From a virus: a stretch of DNA of 64,000 nucleotides. The stretch is from positions 1 to 64,000 of IMG/VR virus record IMGVR_UViG_3300032668_000004, one strand, 5' to 3'. Below the pieces are notes generated by a model. The model did no database searches. It was given only the letters and a program-made list of their open reading frames with translations, and had not been told where the DNA came from. Below, piece after piece: positions 40,144 through 49,257 of the stretch. The translations under genes and the position numbers were made by a program. Position 1 is the first letter of the stretch. Every line of letters starts with the position of its first letter.

Positions 40144-41625
40144 TTAAGAGCAGACTTTTACCCCATATAGTAGCTGGAACCGATCAGCATCTGCCCGGTC
40201 ATTTACCATAGGCTCACCTCTAATATTTAGGGATGTATTAAGTAGCATTGGACAGCGTGTCTCATTATACCAACGTTCTAAGAGTCTTCTGATTCCCGAA
40301 CCGTCTTTCGGTACTGTCTGTACACGAGAAGTCCCGTCAGCGTGAACGATAGCAGGAAATAAGTCAGGAGCCCTACAAGGAGCGATGACTTGCATATACC
40401 TACTGTTGTTCCAACCGCAAGGCATATTAAAATAATCGCCACATAGTTCCTCCAGAATGACCGGCGCAAAGGGTCTGAACTGCTGTCTTCGCTTGATTTC
40501 ATTTACTGTATCCTTTATATCAGGGCCGCGTGGATCTGCTAATAGTGAACGATTGCCTAATGCTCTAGGACCGAATTCGGCTCGTCCGCTAGCAACACCA
40601 ACCATCTTCTTAGTATACAATTGGTTAATTACATTGTTAATAGGATATTTGCCTTTTATATTATATCCTAAAAAGGCATCGACCCAATTTACTCGTTTTC
40701 CATAACCTAATGCAGCAGCACCCAATGAGTTTCCTGCATCACCCGGATTAGGCATGATCCAGATGTTATCGAAGTATCCGCCTAGATTACGATTTGCTGC
40801 ACAGTTGAGTGCGACTCCTCCACCAAAAACAAGATTATGACTTTTACCGATATTAATAGCTTTTGCTATGACATGGTGTATCAAACTTTCAGTAAGTTCT
40901 TGAGTAGATGAAGCTATATCCATATTATCAGCATCTTTGAGGAAATCATCTCTCACCCCGGTATGTAGATTTTCTTTGAAAGATAATGTACCACTATTAT
41001 GAATCAACGCTTTTTGAATCGTATTAACATGAATAGGTTTACCGTAAGCAGCCATTCCCATAAGAATATATTCTTCATCTAATGGCTTCAGTCCTACTTT
41101 CGCAGTCATAGCAGAATAGAATAAACCGATAGAATCTGGATATTGCTTTCCCCAAAGCCTCTTATATACGGCTCTACCGTTATCATCATAATACGCATCC
41201 CAGATAGTAATCGTATCTAACTCGCCGATAGCATCAATAATGACTACAGTAGCATGGTCAAATGGACTAGTTTGAAAACCAGCAGCAGCATGAGATAAGT
41301 GATGATTGTGTGTTTTCACTTCTCCGTCATGGCTAAAACGAACCATCATGTTTTTACCGATGACATCCTTTGCAGAGAAAGGTCCTAACTTCTGTCCAGC
41401 TCTGAGCTGGCGGATTACCTTTAACCAAGGCTTCTCATAATAATGAAGCTCATAATGCCCATCTATATATTTGTGGGCATCTTTTAATAAGCCTAAACAA
41501 AGATCAGCGTCATGCTTCTTCTTACTGTATCGTTCACTGTGGCCGGCGTATAGGATATTGCCAGCATCATCAATGACACTCAATCCAGCGTCGTGAAACC
41601 CGCAACTGACACCTACATAATTCAT
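40144..41625 (-). CDS. NodU/CmcH-type carbamoyltransferase
   Basis: 493 residues. N-terminal ASKHA-fold domain with VSCGFHDAGLSVIDDAGN and HHLSHAAAGFQTSPFD, plus VFGGGVALNCAANRNL near 270; the C-terminal YrdC-like part has EFGPRALGNRSLLADPRG and LLNTSLNIRGEPMV. It transfers a carbamoyl group from carbamoyl phosphate via carbamoyl-AMP to a hydroxyl, on sugars, antibiotics or, in some phages, modified bases. The substrate here is unknown; the nearby sugar genes suggest a glycan. Confidence 0.88.
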   Translation of the reverse strand: MNYVGVSCGFHDAGLSVIDDAGNILYAGHSERYSKKKHDADLCLGLLKDAHKYIDGHYELHYYEKPWLKVIRQLRAGQKLGPFSAKDVIGKNMMVRFSHDGEVKTHNHHLSHAAAGFQTSPFDHATVVIIDAIGELDTITIWDAYYDDNGRAVYKRLWGKQYPDSIGLFYSAMTAKVGLKPLDEEYILMGMAAYGKPIHVNTIQKALIHNSGTLSFKENLHTGVRDDFLKDADNMDIASSTQELTESLIHHVIAKAINIGKSHNLVFGGGVALNCAANRNLGGYFDNIWIMPNPGDAGNSLGAAALGYGKRVNWVDAFLGYNIKGKYPINNVINQLYTKKMVGVASGRAEFGPRALGNRSLLADPRGPDIKDTVNEIKRRQQFRPFAPVILEELCGDYFNMPCGWNNSRYMQVIAPCRAPDLFPAIVHADGTSRVQTVPKDGSGIRRLLERWYNETRCPMLLNTSLNIRGEPMVNDRADADRFQLLYGVKVCS

Positions 41626-41629
41626 GCTA

Positions 41630-41731
41630 TTATTTGTATATAAAGGGATCTCTTTTTCTTAGTTCTTTAATCCTTTTTCTATATAGAATCTCACGTTTAA
41701 TCTTATTGATTAATGTTCTTATAAAATGCAT
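41630..41731 (-). CDS. 33-residue basic peptide
   Basis: A short frame (ATG 41731 to TAA 41630) preceded by AAGGG. It reads MHFIRTLINKIKREILYRKR followed by IKELRKRDPFIYK, strongly basic and probably helical. The ending RKRDPFIYK recurs, as I recall, in small peptides of marine phage sugar gene clusters. Function unknown. Confidence 0.55.
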   Translation of the reverse strand: MHFIRTLINKIKREILYRKRIKELRKRDPFIYK

Positions 41732-41756
41732 TGTTATTCCCTTATCATTAAATCTA

Positions 41757-42761
41757 TTAATGGTATCCTAATCTATATTCATCTAAAATAGAAAACAATC
41801 GGTCTTGTAATAGTGCTTTATATTCTCGCATATCTATTACTTGTTTTAATTCTTTACAACATGGATGTTCGAATAGATAGTGTGCTGAACTGATAAAGCG
41901 GTCTTTGTCATTATCTACATCAACCGTACACCATTTTTTATAATATCCTGATTCTATCACAACATCAATGAACTTAGTTAATTCTTTTGTACCCAAACCC
42001 AATGTATATAACACACTACTAGCTACAGTACCGAGTTGCGGAGCAATATTTAATGCATCCACTCCTGTATTTTTACGTAACTTTACTTGGTCAACTGTAA
42101 GGTAGTCAGCGTTGTGTTCTTTGAACATGTAACCATTCTGATGTATTACATTTATCAGTTTTTGTGTTTGTTCTACATTGAACGTACCTACTTGAGTTTG
42201 TTTAGTCAAGCTTCCAGTCTGGGAAACAATATAACATATATTATTTTGCCAAGGCTTGACATACTCTAGTTGCATATTCAACATGTTCAAGGTTTCTGTC
42301 GTATTACCAGTGTTGTCTTCGGTACCGAATTCAAACATAATTTTCGGATTCAATGCCATAGCATAAGAAAACAACTTTTCTGCAACAGCACGTTGTTTGT
42401 CAGTCTCGACTCTGCTCACGTCAATATGAATTAGGTAGAATTTTGCATCGACATCAGCTTTGATCGTATTCATGCATCGTTCTATTACCGTTTCGAGGTC
42501 TAGATTTTTGTCTGCATCACTAAAGTAAGGTCCGCAGTGGTCTCTACACAGCAATATTCTATCTCGGTCATAATACTCACTATTGAATACTAGGTCAGAT
42601 AGTTCTTTAGTGTTCATAGCATAGCCACTATCATAGTCTACTTGATTGCGACTAGCAATAATCATTAGTGGATAGTCGTTCTGATGACTATAGCTGAGAC
42701 ATAGCTCAACTATTTCTTTGCTCATCGGACCTATACCTAAATTAAATCGTTTCAAGTCCAT
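41757..42761 (-). CDS. GatZ/KbaZ-like class II aldolase
   Basis: 334 residues, TIM-barrel type. Motifs LMIIASRNQVDYDSGYAMN, ILLCRDHCGPYFSD near residue 90, IMFEFGTEDNTGNTTETL and a C-terminal KEHNADYLTVDQV. The DHCGPYF core is a signature of the GatZ/KbaZ family (tagatose-bisphosphate aldolase subunit) and sugar-phosphate relatives. It may form or cut a sugar phosphate feeding the nearby nucleotidyltransferase. Confidence 0.6.
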   Translation of the reverse strand: MDLKRFNLGIGPMSKEIVELCLSYSHQNDYPLMIIASRNQVDYDSGYAMNTKELSDLVFNSEYYDRDRILLCRDHCGPYFSDADKNLDLETVIERCMNTIKADVDAKFYLIHIDVSRVETDKQRAVAEKLFSYAMALNPKIMFEFGTEDNTGNTTETLNMLNMQLEYVKPWQNNICYIVSQTGSLTKQTQVGTFNVEQTQKLINVIHQNGYMFKEHNADYLTVDQVKLRKNTGVDALNIAPQLGTVASSVLYTLGLGTKELTKFIDVVIESGYYKKWCTVDVDNDKDRFISSAHYLFEHPCCKELKQVIDMREYKALLQDRLFSILDEYRLGYH

Positions 42762-42781
42762 CGATCATTCTTTCATATAGA

Positions 42782-43273
42782 TTATAGTTGGCGCCACCAC
42801 CAACCTTTGATCATCTTTTCAATATATAAACATGCATCAAGAACTGCGCCGCTAGCAGCATCACTCGGTGTCACATACTTAGCACTAGTTCTCGCTTCAA
42901 TTCTAGCACTCTTAGGTGCGATGCCTAGAGCTACTTTTTTTAATATAACAGCATCATGATATCCATCTGCGATATATGCGGTTGTGTTGAAATTACAATT
43001 TTCTATAAACCATTCTAGTCTAGATTCTTCCGGAACTAAGACTAACTGATCATCCCGATACTTCCAATCAGTGACAATTCTTGCGTAAGTGATGTCAAAT
43101 CCAGTCTTATCCGCAGTAATAAAAGTGATATCATTTATATACTTACTGATCAGCTTGAGACCATCTCTGTCATGCGGTCCGAAAACTTTAAAAGTTTTGC
43201 CTAAATTGTTGTACAGCATGTGTCCGGATGTTAATACACCATCAACATCGATAATGAGTTTATCTATAATCAT
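42782..43273 (-). CDS. KdsC-like HAD phosphatase
   Basis: 163 residues from the ATG at 43273, chosen because AGGA lies ahead of it and the family begins just there (MIIDKLIIDVDGVLTSG). HAD motif I is DVDGVLT, motif II FITADKTG, and ADGYHDAVILKK holds motifs III/IV. Related KdsC enzymes remove phosphate from KDO-8-phosphate; the substrate here is unknown. It overlaps the AroE-like gene. Confidence 0.72.
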   Translation of the reverse strand: MIIDKLIIDVDGVLTSGHMLYNNLGKTFKVFGPHDRDGLKLISKYINDITFITADKTGFDITYARIVTDWKYRDDQLVLVPEESRLEWFIENCNFNTTAYIADGYHDAVILKKVALGIAPKSARIEARTSAKYVTPSDAASGAVLDACLYIEKMIKGWWWRQL

Positions 43274-44018
43274 TTCCTGTAGCCTCGTTAAATTGATCAA
43301 TCGTGATATGCATACCAGTATATATCTCAAACTGCTTTAGAAATTGATGGGCATAAAAACTCAGACCACTTATATACTTTACTTGACTCTGCAAACTTTG
43401 TTCATATAAAATAGTTTTACGTAGTGCTAGATCAATTACGCATCTTGTTTTATCAGGAACTGATAGCAATGGTGATGCCTCTTCACTCGTCCCTAAACTA
43501 GTACAATTGATTATAATGTCAGCCGGTTCATGTCTGTCATGCCAGTTGTTGTTTTTTCTGCTATACATATTGACATTCATATAATCGTTTTCGATGAGAT
43601 AATGATAGAACATCTGTCCTATCGATCCGTCACCTAGTATCAAAATCTTATCATCGATTGAAATCTCAGATATGATACCCATCAATCCGTATATGTCACA
43701 ATTGTAGCCAACGGTATGTCCATTATTCACAGCTATGGTATTGCAAATACCATACTTATGTGCTAGACTATCTAGATTATCACACAGATAAGTTACAGTG
43801 TTCTTATATGGCATACTCACGCTAATACCATATGTAGTATGATCGCTTGTTAAGTGCTTGAAAGTATCTTCGAACTCGTTTGGATTACAAGCTAAAGCCG
43901 TATAGGTTGCGTCAATGCCAAACTTATCAAAAAACAAATTGTAGTAATAAGTTCCGGTTTTGCCAGGATATTGACTTAGACTATAAAACTGCTTCATTGC
44001 TAGAGTATTTAGTTTCAT
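43260..44018 (-). CDS. shikimate dehydrogenase-like protein
   Basis: 252 residues. Substrate-binding side: GISVSMPYKNTV near residue 65, CNTIAVNNGHTVGYNCDIYG near 93. NAD(P) site: ILILGDGSIGQMFYHYL near 125, and INCTSLGTS near 172. The Lys of the 'SVSMPYK' motif is the shikimate dehydrogenase catalytic residue. It is unusual for a phage and, given the cluster, probably reduces a cyclic ketone other than shikimate. An ATG at 43997 is an alternative start. Confidence 0.72.
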   Translation of the reverse strand: MKLNTLAMKQFYSLSQYPGKTGTYYYNLFFDKFGIDATYTALACNPNEFEDTFKHLTSDHTTYGISVSMPYKNTVTYLCDNLDSLAHKYGICNTIAVNNGHTVGYNCDIYGLMGIISEISIDDKILILGDGSIGQMFYHYLIENDYMNVNMYSRKNNNWHDRHEPADIIINCTSLGTSEEASPLLSVPDKTRCVIDLALRKTILYEQSLQSQVKYISGLSFYAHQFLKQFEIYTGMHITIDQFNEATGNDYR

Positions 44019-45540
44019 ACTCTTGGAACAATTTTATACCTAAGTACCAGAGAAATTTGTCGAAGGGACTAGTATGTAATGGAGACATATTCCAAAATAT
44101 AATAGGAATCAATAATTCCACTTTCTTCCACTCTAACTGTTTTTCATTCACAAACTTTTTTAATAGGGTGAAATACTGTTCGTGGTTATCTATATAAGGA
44201 ATCTCTAAAGTAACATGATTGTTTTTAATATCAACCTTGAAGTTGTTCTCTTTGATCTTACTATAATTTATGATGAATCCGCCGGCGAGTTTTGCTAAGT
44301 CATAATATATGTCGCCGGTGTTGGTATTACCTGCAAAATCAGGGCGCCAATCGATGAGCTTGAAGTCTTTACCTATTACGATATTATCAAACTGCAAATC
44401 ACCGTGTATATAAGATGCTTGCACTGTCTCAGTAAGATAAGAATAGTCGATGTTGTTTAGGTAATATGCATAGTCCTTTACGTCAACACCGTTAATACTG
44501 CTAACCTTTTCTTGTGTGTTATACTTGGTCAAGTATTTTTCGATCCTACCTAATGTCTTATTTTTATAAAATTCTATGCATTCATCTTTGATGTCAACAT
44601 CAGCCCGGTGCCAGACATTATTGTCTAACCAATTCAATAGACTATTGAAATGCTCAACATCATTGTGTTGGTATAATGTTTTTCCTGAATACCAATCGTA
44701 TGCTAGATAGTTGCCAACAATCTTGCAATTGTCGGGATATATTCCATCATGATCTAGCGTTCGTTTATATTTGTTCTCAGTGATAGTTTTATTCGCCCAC
44801 CATTTGATAACTTTAGAATCGGTTATGTAGGTGATCTCATCTTCTTTACTAAAGTCAAATTTTTGGCTGCTATTAACTGCATTCGCATAACTCTCTATAT
44901 TGCCAAAATCGATCCAACTGTCTAGGTTAACAATAGACTCACCTTTTTCTATAACAAAGATAAACTCATTATTGTTTAGTTCGGTTAACCGGGTGATGAA
45001 ATCTACATGATCACCTAGATACATCACGCCAGTAAAAGCAACATAATCAGCAGGGCAGTGTTCTTTAAACACCATATCAGTGATCGTCAAGTTGTCTAAT
45101 TTGAACATAGTGTATAGGTCAGATAAATCTTCACTTACCTGTTTAGTGAAATAGTAGTTTTTACTTGTATCTTTGATCTCTGATATCAAGTCTGTATCGA
45201 AATAAGTGTCACACGGTATGTACCAGAATGGTTTATCTAATAGGTTAGTACATTTTTTCAGTGTGTAGGCAGTACCACTCCGACTAGAGGTATAGTCATC
45301 GATATCAACAAATGTGATATTTACATCATCATGTGCTACTGTGCAATAGTCTTTAACCTGCTGGCTCAGATAACCAACAGGAATGATGAAGTGCGTGTCT
45401 TTGGGAAACTGATCTATTATGTGTGATAGAAACGGTTTATTCTTGTAGGGCAACAGTGCTTTGTTTAGATTCTTAGTCAGATTGCCCATCCTAGAGCCTA
45501 TACCGGCTGTAGGTATAACTACTGTGTTAACGGTGCTCAT
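43981..45540 (-). CDS. nucleotidyltransferase fused to a choline-kinase-like domain
   Basis: 519 residues from the ATG at 45540. N-terminal 220 residues: GT-A nucleotidyltransferase with VVIPTAGIGSRMGNLTKNLN, KALLPYKNKP and WYIPCDTYFD. C-terminal part: APH/choline kinase fold with ASYIHGDLQFDNIVIGKD near residue 400 and LIDWRPDFAGNTNTGDIYYD. The pair would activate and phosphorylate a sugar or polyol. An upstream ATG in the same frame would add 11 residues. The fusion is rare. Confidence 0.75.
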   Translation of the reverse strand: MSTVNTVVIPTAGIGSRMGNLTKNLNKALLPYKNKPFLSHIIDQFPKDTHFIIPVGYLSQQVKDYCTVAHDDVNITFVDIDDYTSSRSGTAYTLKKCTNLLDKPFWYIPCDTYFDTDLISEIKDTSKNYYFTKQVSEDLSDLYTMFKLDNLTITDMVFKEHCPADYVAFTGVMYLGDHVDFITRLTELNNNEFIFVIEKGESIVNLDSWIDFGNIESYANAVNSSQKFDFSKEDEITYITDSKVIKWWANKTITENKYKRTLDHDGIYPDNCKIVGNYLAYDWYSGKTLYQHNDVEHFNSLLNWLDNNVWHRADVDIKDECIEFYKNKTLGRIEKYLTKYNTQEKVSSINGVDVKDYAYYLNNIDYSYLTETVQASYIHGDLQFDNIVIGKDFKLIDWRPDFAGNTNTGDIYYDLAKLAGGFIINYSKIKENNFKVDIKNNHVTLEIPYIDNHEQYFTLLKKFVNEKQLEWKKVELLIPIIFWNMSPLHTSPFDKFLWYLGIKLFQEYETKYSSNEAVL

Positions 45541-45976
45541 GCTGTATTCTACCGTGCGTTCTATTTTGATCATCCTGAAGCCTTATCACATCATCAAGTT
45601 CTGTTGTACTTGCTTCAAAGAATTCAAGGTCTGTAATAGCAACGACACGGTGAACATAGCCCGGATGAACGTCGAATGATACTCCAGGTTCAAGTCGAAT
45701 GATATCAAACGTTGATTCGTATTCAGAAACTTCTTCTGCGGTCATCGGGTTAGATAGAAAATGTTCTACATCAAATTTTTCTTTGCTTATGTACAATGTT
45801 CCTGTACCGGAAAAAACATAGTTGGTTTCGAATTTTTGTTGATGTACTTGCAAGCTTGTTCTATTGCCAGCCTTGAAGAATATACGCTTTAGTGCATATG
45901 GTGTCCTGACACCATCTGCTATCCAGACTTCATGACCCCAGTGCTTGACTACAGTTTTGATTTCATTTATACTCAT
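45527..45976 (-). CDS. cupin, phosphomannose-isomerase-type
   Basis: 149 residues. The double-stranded beta-helix shows KAGNRTSLQVHQQKFETNYV (metal His) and EPGVSFDVHPGYVHRVVAIT. This is like the cupin domain of type II mannose-6-phosphate isomerase/ManC. It likely isomerises a sugar phosphate used by the fused transferase next to it. It overlaps that gene by 14 bases. Confidence 0.72.
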   Translation of the reverse strand: MSINEIKTVVKHWGHEVWIADGVRTPYALKRIFFKAGNRTSLQVHQQKFETNYVFSGTGTLYISKEKFDVEHFLSNPMTAEEVSEYESTFDIIRLEPGVSFDVHPGYVHRVVAITDLEFFEASTTELDDVIRLQDDQNRTHGRIQHEHR

Positions 45977-45977
45977 G

Positions 45978-46859
45978 TCAAATATTTAGTAACTCATGAT
46001 CTTGTATGTATTTTAATAATTCATCAGCCCAAACAGTATGACCTAGTTCATTTGGATGCCAGCCAGTATATCCAGCTTCTCCGCAGTTTTCATCTACATA
46101 TGTCTTGAATGAATTATTAGTGATGTCTTTGTTATAGTACCTAATACTATCTATCGTTTTCCATATAGTGTTATAGTTTATTTTATGAATGATACGGACA
46201 TCATCATCTGATATACTGATATTACCTAAACCTAAAGAGTTTATCTGTTCTTCAACATTGATGTCTTGCCACTGATCGATATTAATCTGATTCAATCTAT
46301 AAAAAGCATTGAAGTTTAAGAATCTGATTTTATTCGTTAGGCAAAAATTCTGGAAGTTCAATATTGTAGTAATATACCTAGTAATGTATTCTTCAGGATT
46401 CCAAAAATTCAATACATATGTTTTAGTAAGATTGGCTAATGGTTTTTGTTTATGATCAGTCATGTGCGGATTGAGCCTAAACTTGTAGCTTTCTTTGTCA
46501 TCATCACTCTTGTACCAAAAATCTCTGCGTTCCGGCGTAGTCCAACCTACTATGATAAACAGACGATCCGGGTTTATACCTTGGTTTAGTAGGTGCAAAA
46601 CATATTCTTGCGTCCTAGCTAAGATACTAGCATTATCATCTCCGGGTTCAGCTAGGTTTATCACACGACATCTCAATAGTTCTGCTAGCTTAGTTGGCCA
46701 TATCCGCGGTAATCTATAACTATCATTCTTAGGAAGATAGTCGATAGTAGTCAGATGATTACCTGGATGTTTTTGTACTAAAGCAGGATCTACTATCTCA
46801 CACCCGAACGTCCAGCTATCACCGTTCGTTATCAAAATCAATTCATCAGGTGTAGCCAT
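45978..46859 (-). CDS. SGNH/GDSL-type hydrolase 1
   Basis: 293 residues. Block I is TNGDSWTFGCE (GDS near residue 13), and block V is GYTGWHPNELGHTVWADELL near 275 with the His of the D/W-H pair. Central motif FIIVGWTTPERRDF. Likely an esterase or acyl-transferase on a glycan; first of three tandem paralogues. Confidence 0.65.
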   Translation of the reverse strand: MATPDELILITNGDSWTFGCEIVDPALVQKHPGNHLTTIDYLPKNDSYRLPRIWPTKLAELLRCRVINLAEPGDDNASILARTQEYVLHLLNQGINPDRLFIIVGWTTPERRDFWYKSDDDKESYKFRLNPHMTDHKQKPLANLTKTYVLNFWNPEEYITRYITTILNFQNFCLTNKIRFLNFNAFYRLNQINIDQWQDINVEEQINSLGLGNISISDDDVRIIHKINYNTIWKTIDSIRYYNKDITNNSFKTYVDENCGEAGYTGWHPNELGHTVWADELLKYIQDHELLNI

Positions 46860-47649
46860 TCTCTAATAACCTTTCAATTATCAACTGTGCAGTATATTCA
46901 TGTGCTGGATAATCTGCATGCTGACTTCCTATAGTATCAGGATATTGTAGAGTCAGCTCTCCCCAATTATGATGTATCAAATCTTTTTTAGGTATCAGAT
47001 CATCGAACTTATCGTCACTTGCAAGCACTAAGCAATGTATATCACTGTTTGTTATTCTAGTGTATGCAGACAGTATCAACCCTCTATCATAATCAGATTT
47101 GATATTATTGTTAGACCAAACAGTTAGATAATGTTCTAATAACATTTTTAGTTTTTCAGGTGATTGTGAATGTAGACGTTGGTAATAATCGCTAGGCATT
47201 TTCTTTTGTTTTTCTAATGTCTGTAGATAATCAGGTATCGCCCCGACCTGCTCAGTGAGCAACTTTGGATTATAGCTTGCATCATCTTTTAGATAAAAAT
47301 CTAACGGTCGATCATGATGCGGTTGTGCATGATGATGCGGCGGATACTGATGGTAGTTCAAATGTGATAGGTCTAATGTTATATGCTTTTGAAATTCGTC
47401 TTCTAACCATTCGATCCTATCATAACTAGTTACACATAAAATAACGCACTTTGGTTTGGACAGCATCTTACTAGCATATACACCTTGGAGGAATACTGCA
47501 TAATTAGACGCACTGCCCCTAGCTAATACGACCAAATCATATTCTAACTTATCTGCGACAAGTTGACCATACCGTTGTTTTTCCATATCAACTAGTCCAA
47601 TGCCGACATTGAAACTATCACCGCACACCACGATCTTTTCTTTATTCAT
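46846..47649 (-). CDS. SGNH/GDSL-type hydrolase 2
   Basis: 267 residues. Block I is VVCGDSFNVGIGLVDME (GDS near 9); the C-terminal block is SQHADYPAHEYTAQLI with His. It overlaps hydrolase 1 by 14 bases and hydrolase 3 by eight. Same module order as its neighbours. Substrate unknown. Confidence 0.62.
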   Translation of the reverse strand: MNKEKIVVCGDSFNVGIGLVDMEKQRYGQLVADKLEYDLVVLARGSASNYAVFLQGVYASKMLSKPKCVILCVTSYDRIEWLEDEFQKHITLDLSHLNYHQYPPHHHAQPHHDRPLDFYLKDDASYNPKLLTEQVGAIPDYLQTLEKQKKMPSDYYQRLHSQSPEKLKMLLEHYLTVWSNNNIKSDYDRGLILSAYTRITNSDIHCLVLASDDKFDDLIPKKDLIHHNWGELTLQYPDTIGSQHADYPAHEYTAQLIIERLLENGYT

Positions 47650-48436
47650 AGATGTTATTAAACTCCTGATATAAATGCTCTGCCCATCTTCTGTGACCTT
47701 CTATCATAGTATGATGATCAGCAGCCATTGGAATTTGATTAGCTACGCAAAAAAGACTCATCACATTTAATGATTCATCACATGAACGTGTATTCAGAAT
47801 GCATGGTTTCTGCAATACTGAAATTTCTTGTTCAAATTGTTTTGATATATTAATTTTTTTATATTCCGGTAACCATACTGTTCGCCACGGCAGACTACTA
47901 AAAAACAAGTACTTTACACCTAAGTTTTCTAATAGATTTTTCATAATATACATTTCTTGAAAAAATCTGATGTAATTGGCACGAAGTGAATATACATTCA
48001 AAATATAGTCTTTCTGCCAGTCATCAATAAGTTTTAAATAATCATTACTAAAGTCAGGTCTAAAGAGTACATCATGCGAACTTACCGGCTGCGTAGCATT
48101 AAACATACACCACCCCTCTTTCTGTCCTTCGTGTAAATAGACTTCACTCCTATCTACAGTTGTCCAGCCTAACATAACTACTAATGAACTATATTTTTCT
48201 TTAGGATACTTTCGTAGAAAGTCACATGTAGTTCTAACCATACGTGCATTGCTTCCTGCACCAAGAGCTTCATTTATATGATCAACTCCAAACTTTTCTG
48301 CGACTACCGACGGCCAGGCACATTTCAAAAAATAGTTCCATCTTTCTATTAATGGTATGTTTGATAAGCTCGGATCATCATCGATACCGTTTCCTGCTGT
48401 CCAGCTACATCCGTTAGCATATAAAAAATCAATCAT
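47642..48436 (-). CDS. SGNH-like protein 3
   Basis: 264 residues. Block I is YANGCSWTAGNGIDDD, where the Asp of GDS is Cys (GCS), and the end has HHTMIEGHRRWAEHLYQ with the His. Central VVMLGWTTVDRSEVYL matches the first paralogue. The GCS change may mean altered or lost hydrolysis. Overlaps both neighbours slightly. Confidence 0.58.
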   Translation of the reverse strand: MIDFLYANGCSWTAGNGIDDDPSLSNIPLIERWNYFLKCAWPSVVAEKFGVDHINEALGAGSNARMVRTTCDFLRKYPKEKYSSLVVMLGWTTVDRSEVYLHEGQKEGWCMFNATQPVSSHDVLFRPDFSNDYLKLIDDWQKDYILNVYSLRANYIRFFQEMYIMKNLLENLGVKYLFFSSLPWRTVWLPEYKKINISKQFEQEISVLQKPCILNTRSCDESLNVMSLFCVANQIPMAADHHTMIEGHRRWAEHLYQEFNNIYE

Positions 48437-49257
48437 CTTATTGTTCCGTATAATTTATTCTCATTGTTATCCCGAAAAACCTTATATATTTCTTCTTCTG
48501 ATATAGAACTATAATGTATTAAATCATTCATAAAACACTCACGAAAATTTGTCATAGGATCAAACATATAAGACTCATAACGATATATCGTGTAACAAAC
48601 TAAATTAGTTTTGCTCAATGGTTGATTTATAATTCCCCTATTTTGTAAAAATCTGTTTAATGCAGCAGATGAATCATGCACTGAGTGTCCAGGCTCTTTG
48701 ACCAGATCAATCATAATATCAGCAACATTGCTGTTTGTAACCCAAAAAACATCAGCTAATATATTATCACAGTGCGGGTCACTATAAATCGTCGATTTGG
48801 ATAAGTCTATGTTAGATAGCTCACTTCCAAAGTTTTTAGCTGTAGGAAATATAACATCAGGACGGATCTTTATGACTACATCATATTTAAAATTGTTCTC
48901 TATCTCGTACTGCCTTTAAAGCTCAAAGCTTCTACAAAGAGTATGCCATACTATAGGAAATTGGTTATTAGTCATATGACTATTCATGAACTCTGAATAA
49001 CTATCTACTTTGTATCTTATCGGATTATATAATTCGATAAATTTCTGTAATTTTTCTTGAGATAAGGCTTCATCCGGGCGTTGAATAAATCGAATATTAT
49101 TCCAATGTGTTCTAGCAAACGGTTTATTAGTTTCATAATCCCAGGTGTGCAGGAAAAAATCACAATCCGGCAGCATATCTCCTAAGTAACGGGTGATGTT
49201 AACATAACAGTTTATCCCTGTTCTGATCAATCCACTGAAACACACAGCAATCTTCAT
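48433..49257 (-). pseudogene. glycosyltransferase interrupted by one in-frame TAA
   Basis: One frame of 275 codons, whose N terminus MKIAVCFSGLIRTGINCYVN and FFLHTWDYETNKPFAR matches the two next genes (KIAVCLSGEPRTW, RVALCISGQPRTW). It has a single TAA at 48916-48918, after CRSFEL; the paralogue reads LKRQYEIEHNF while this one continues RQYEIENNFKYDVVIKI. An AAA to TAA change explains it. After the stop the frame runs open to 48433. Inactive, or a sequencing error. Confidence 0.7.

Noticed and set aside
48433-49257. Stop codon reassignment to explain the internal TAA.
   Set aside because: Many neighbouring genes end at TAA with tight overlaps to the next start, so TAA is a normal stop here.
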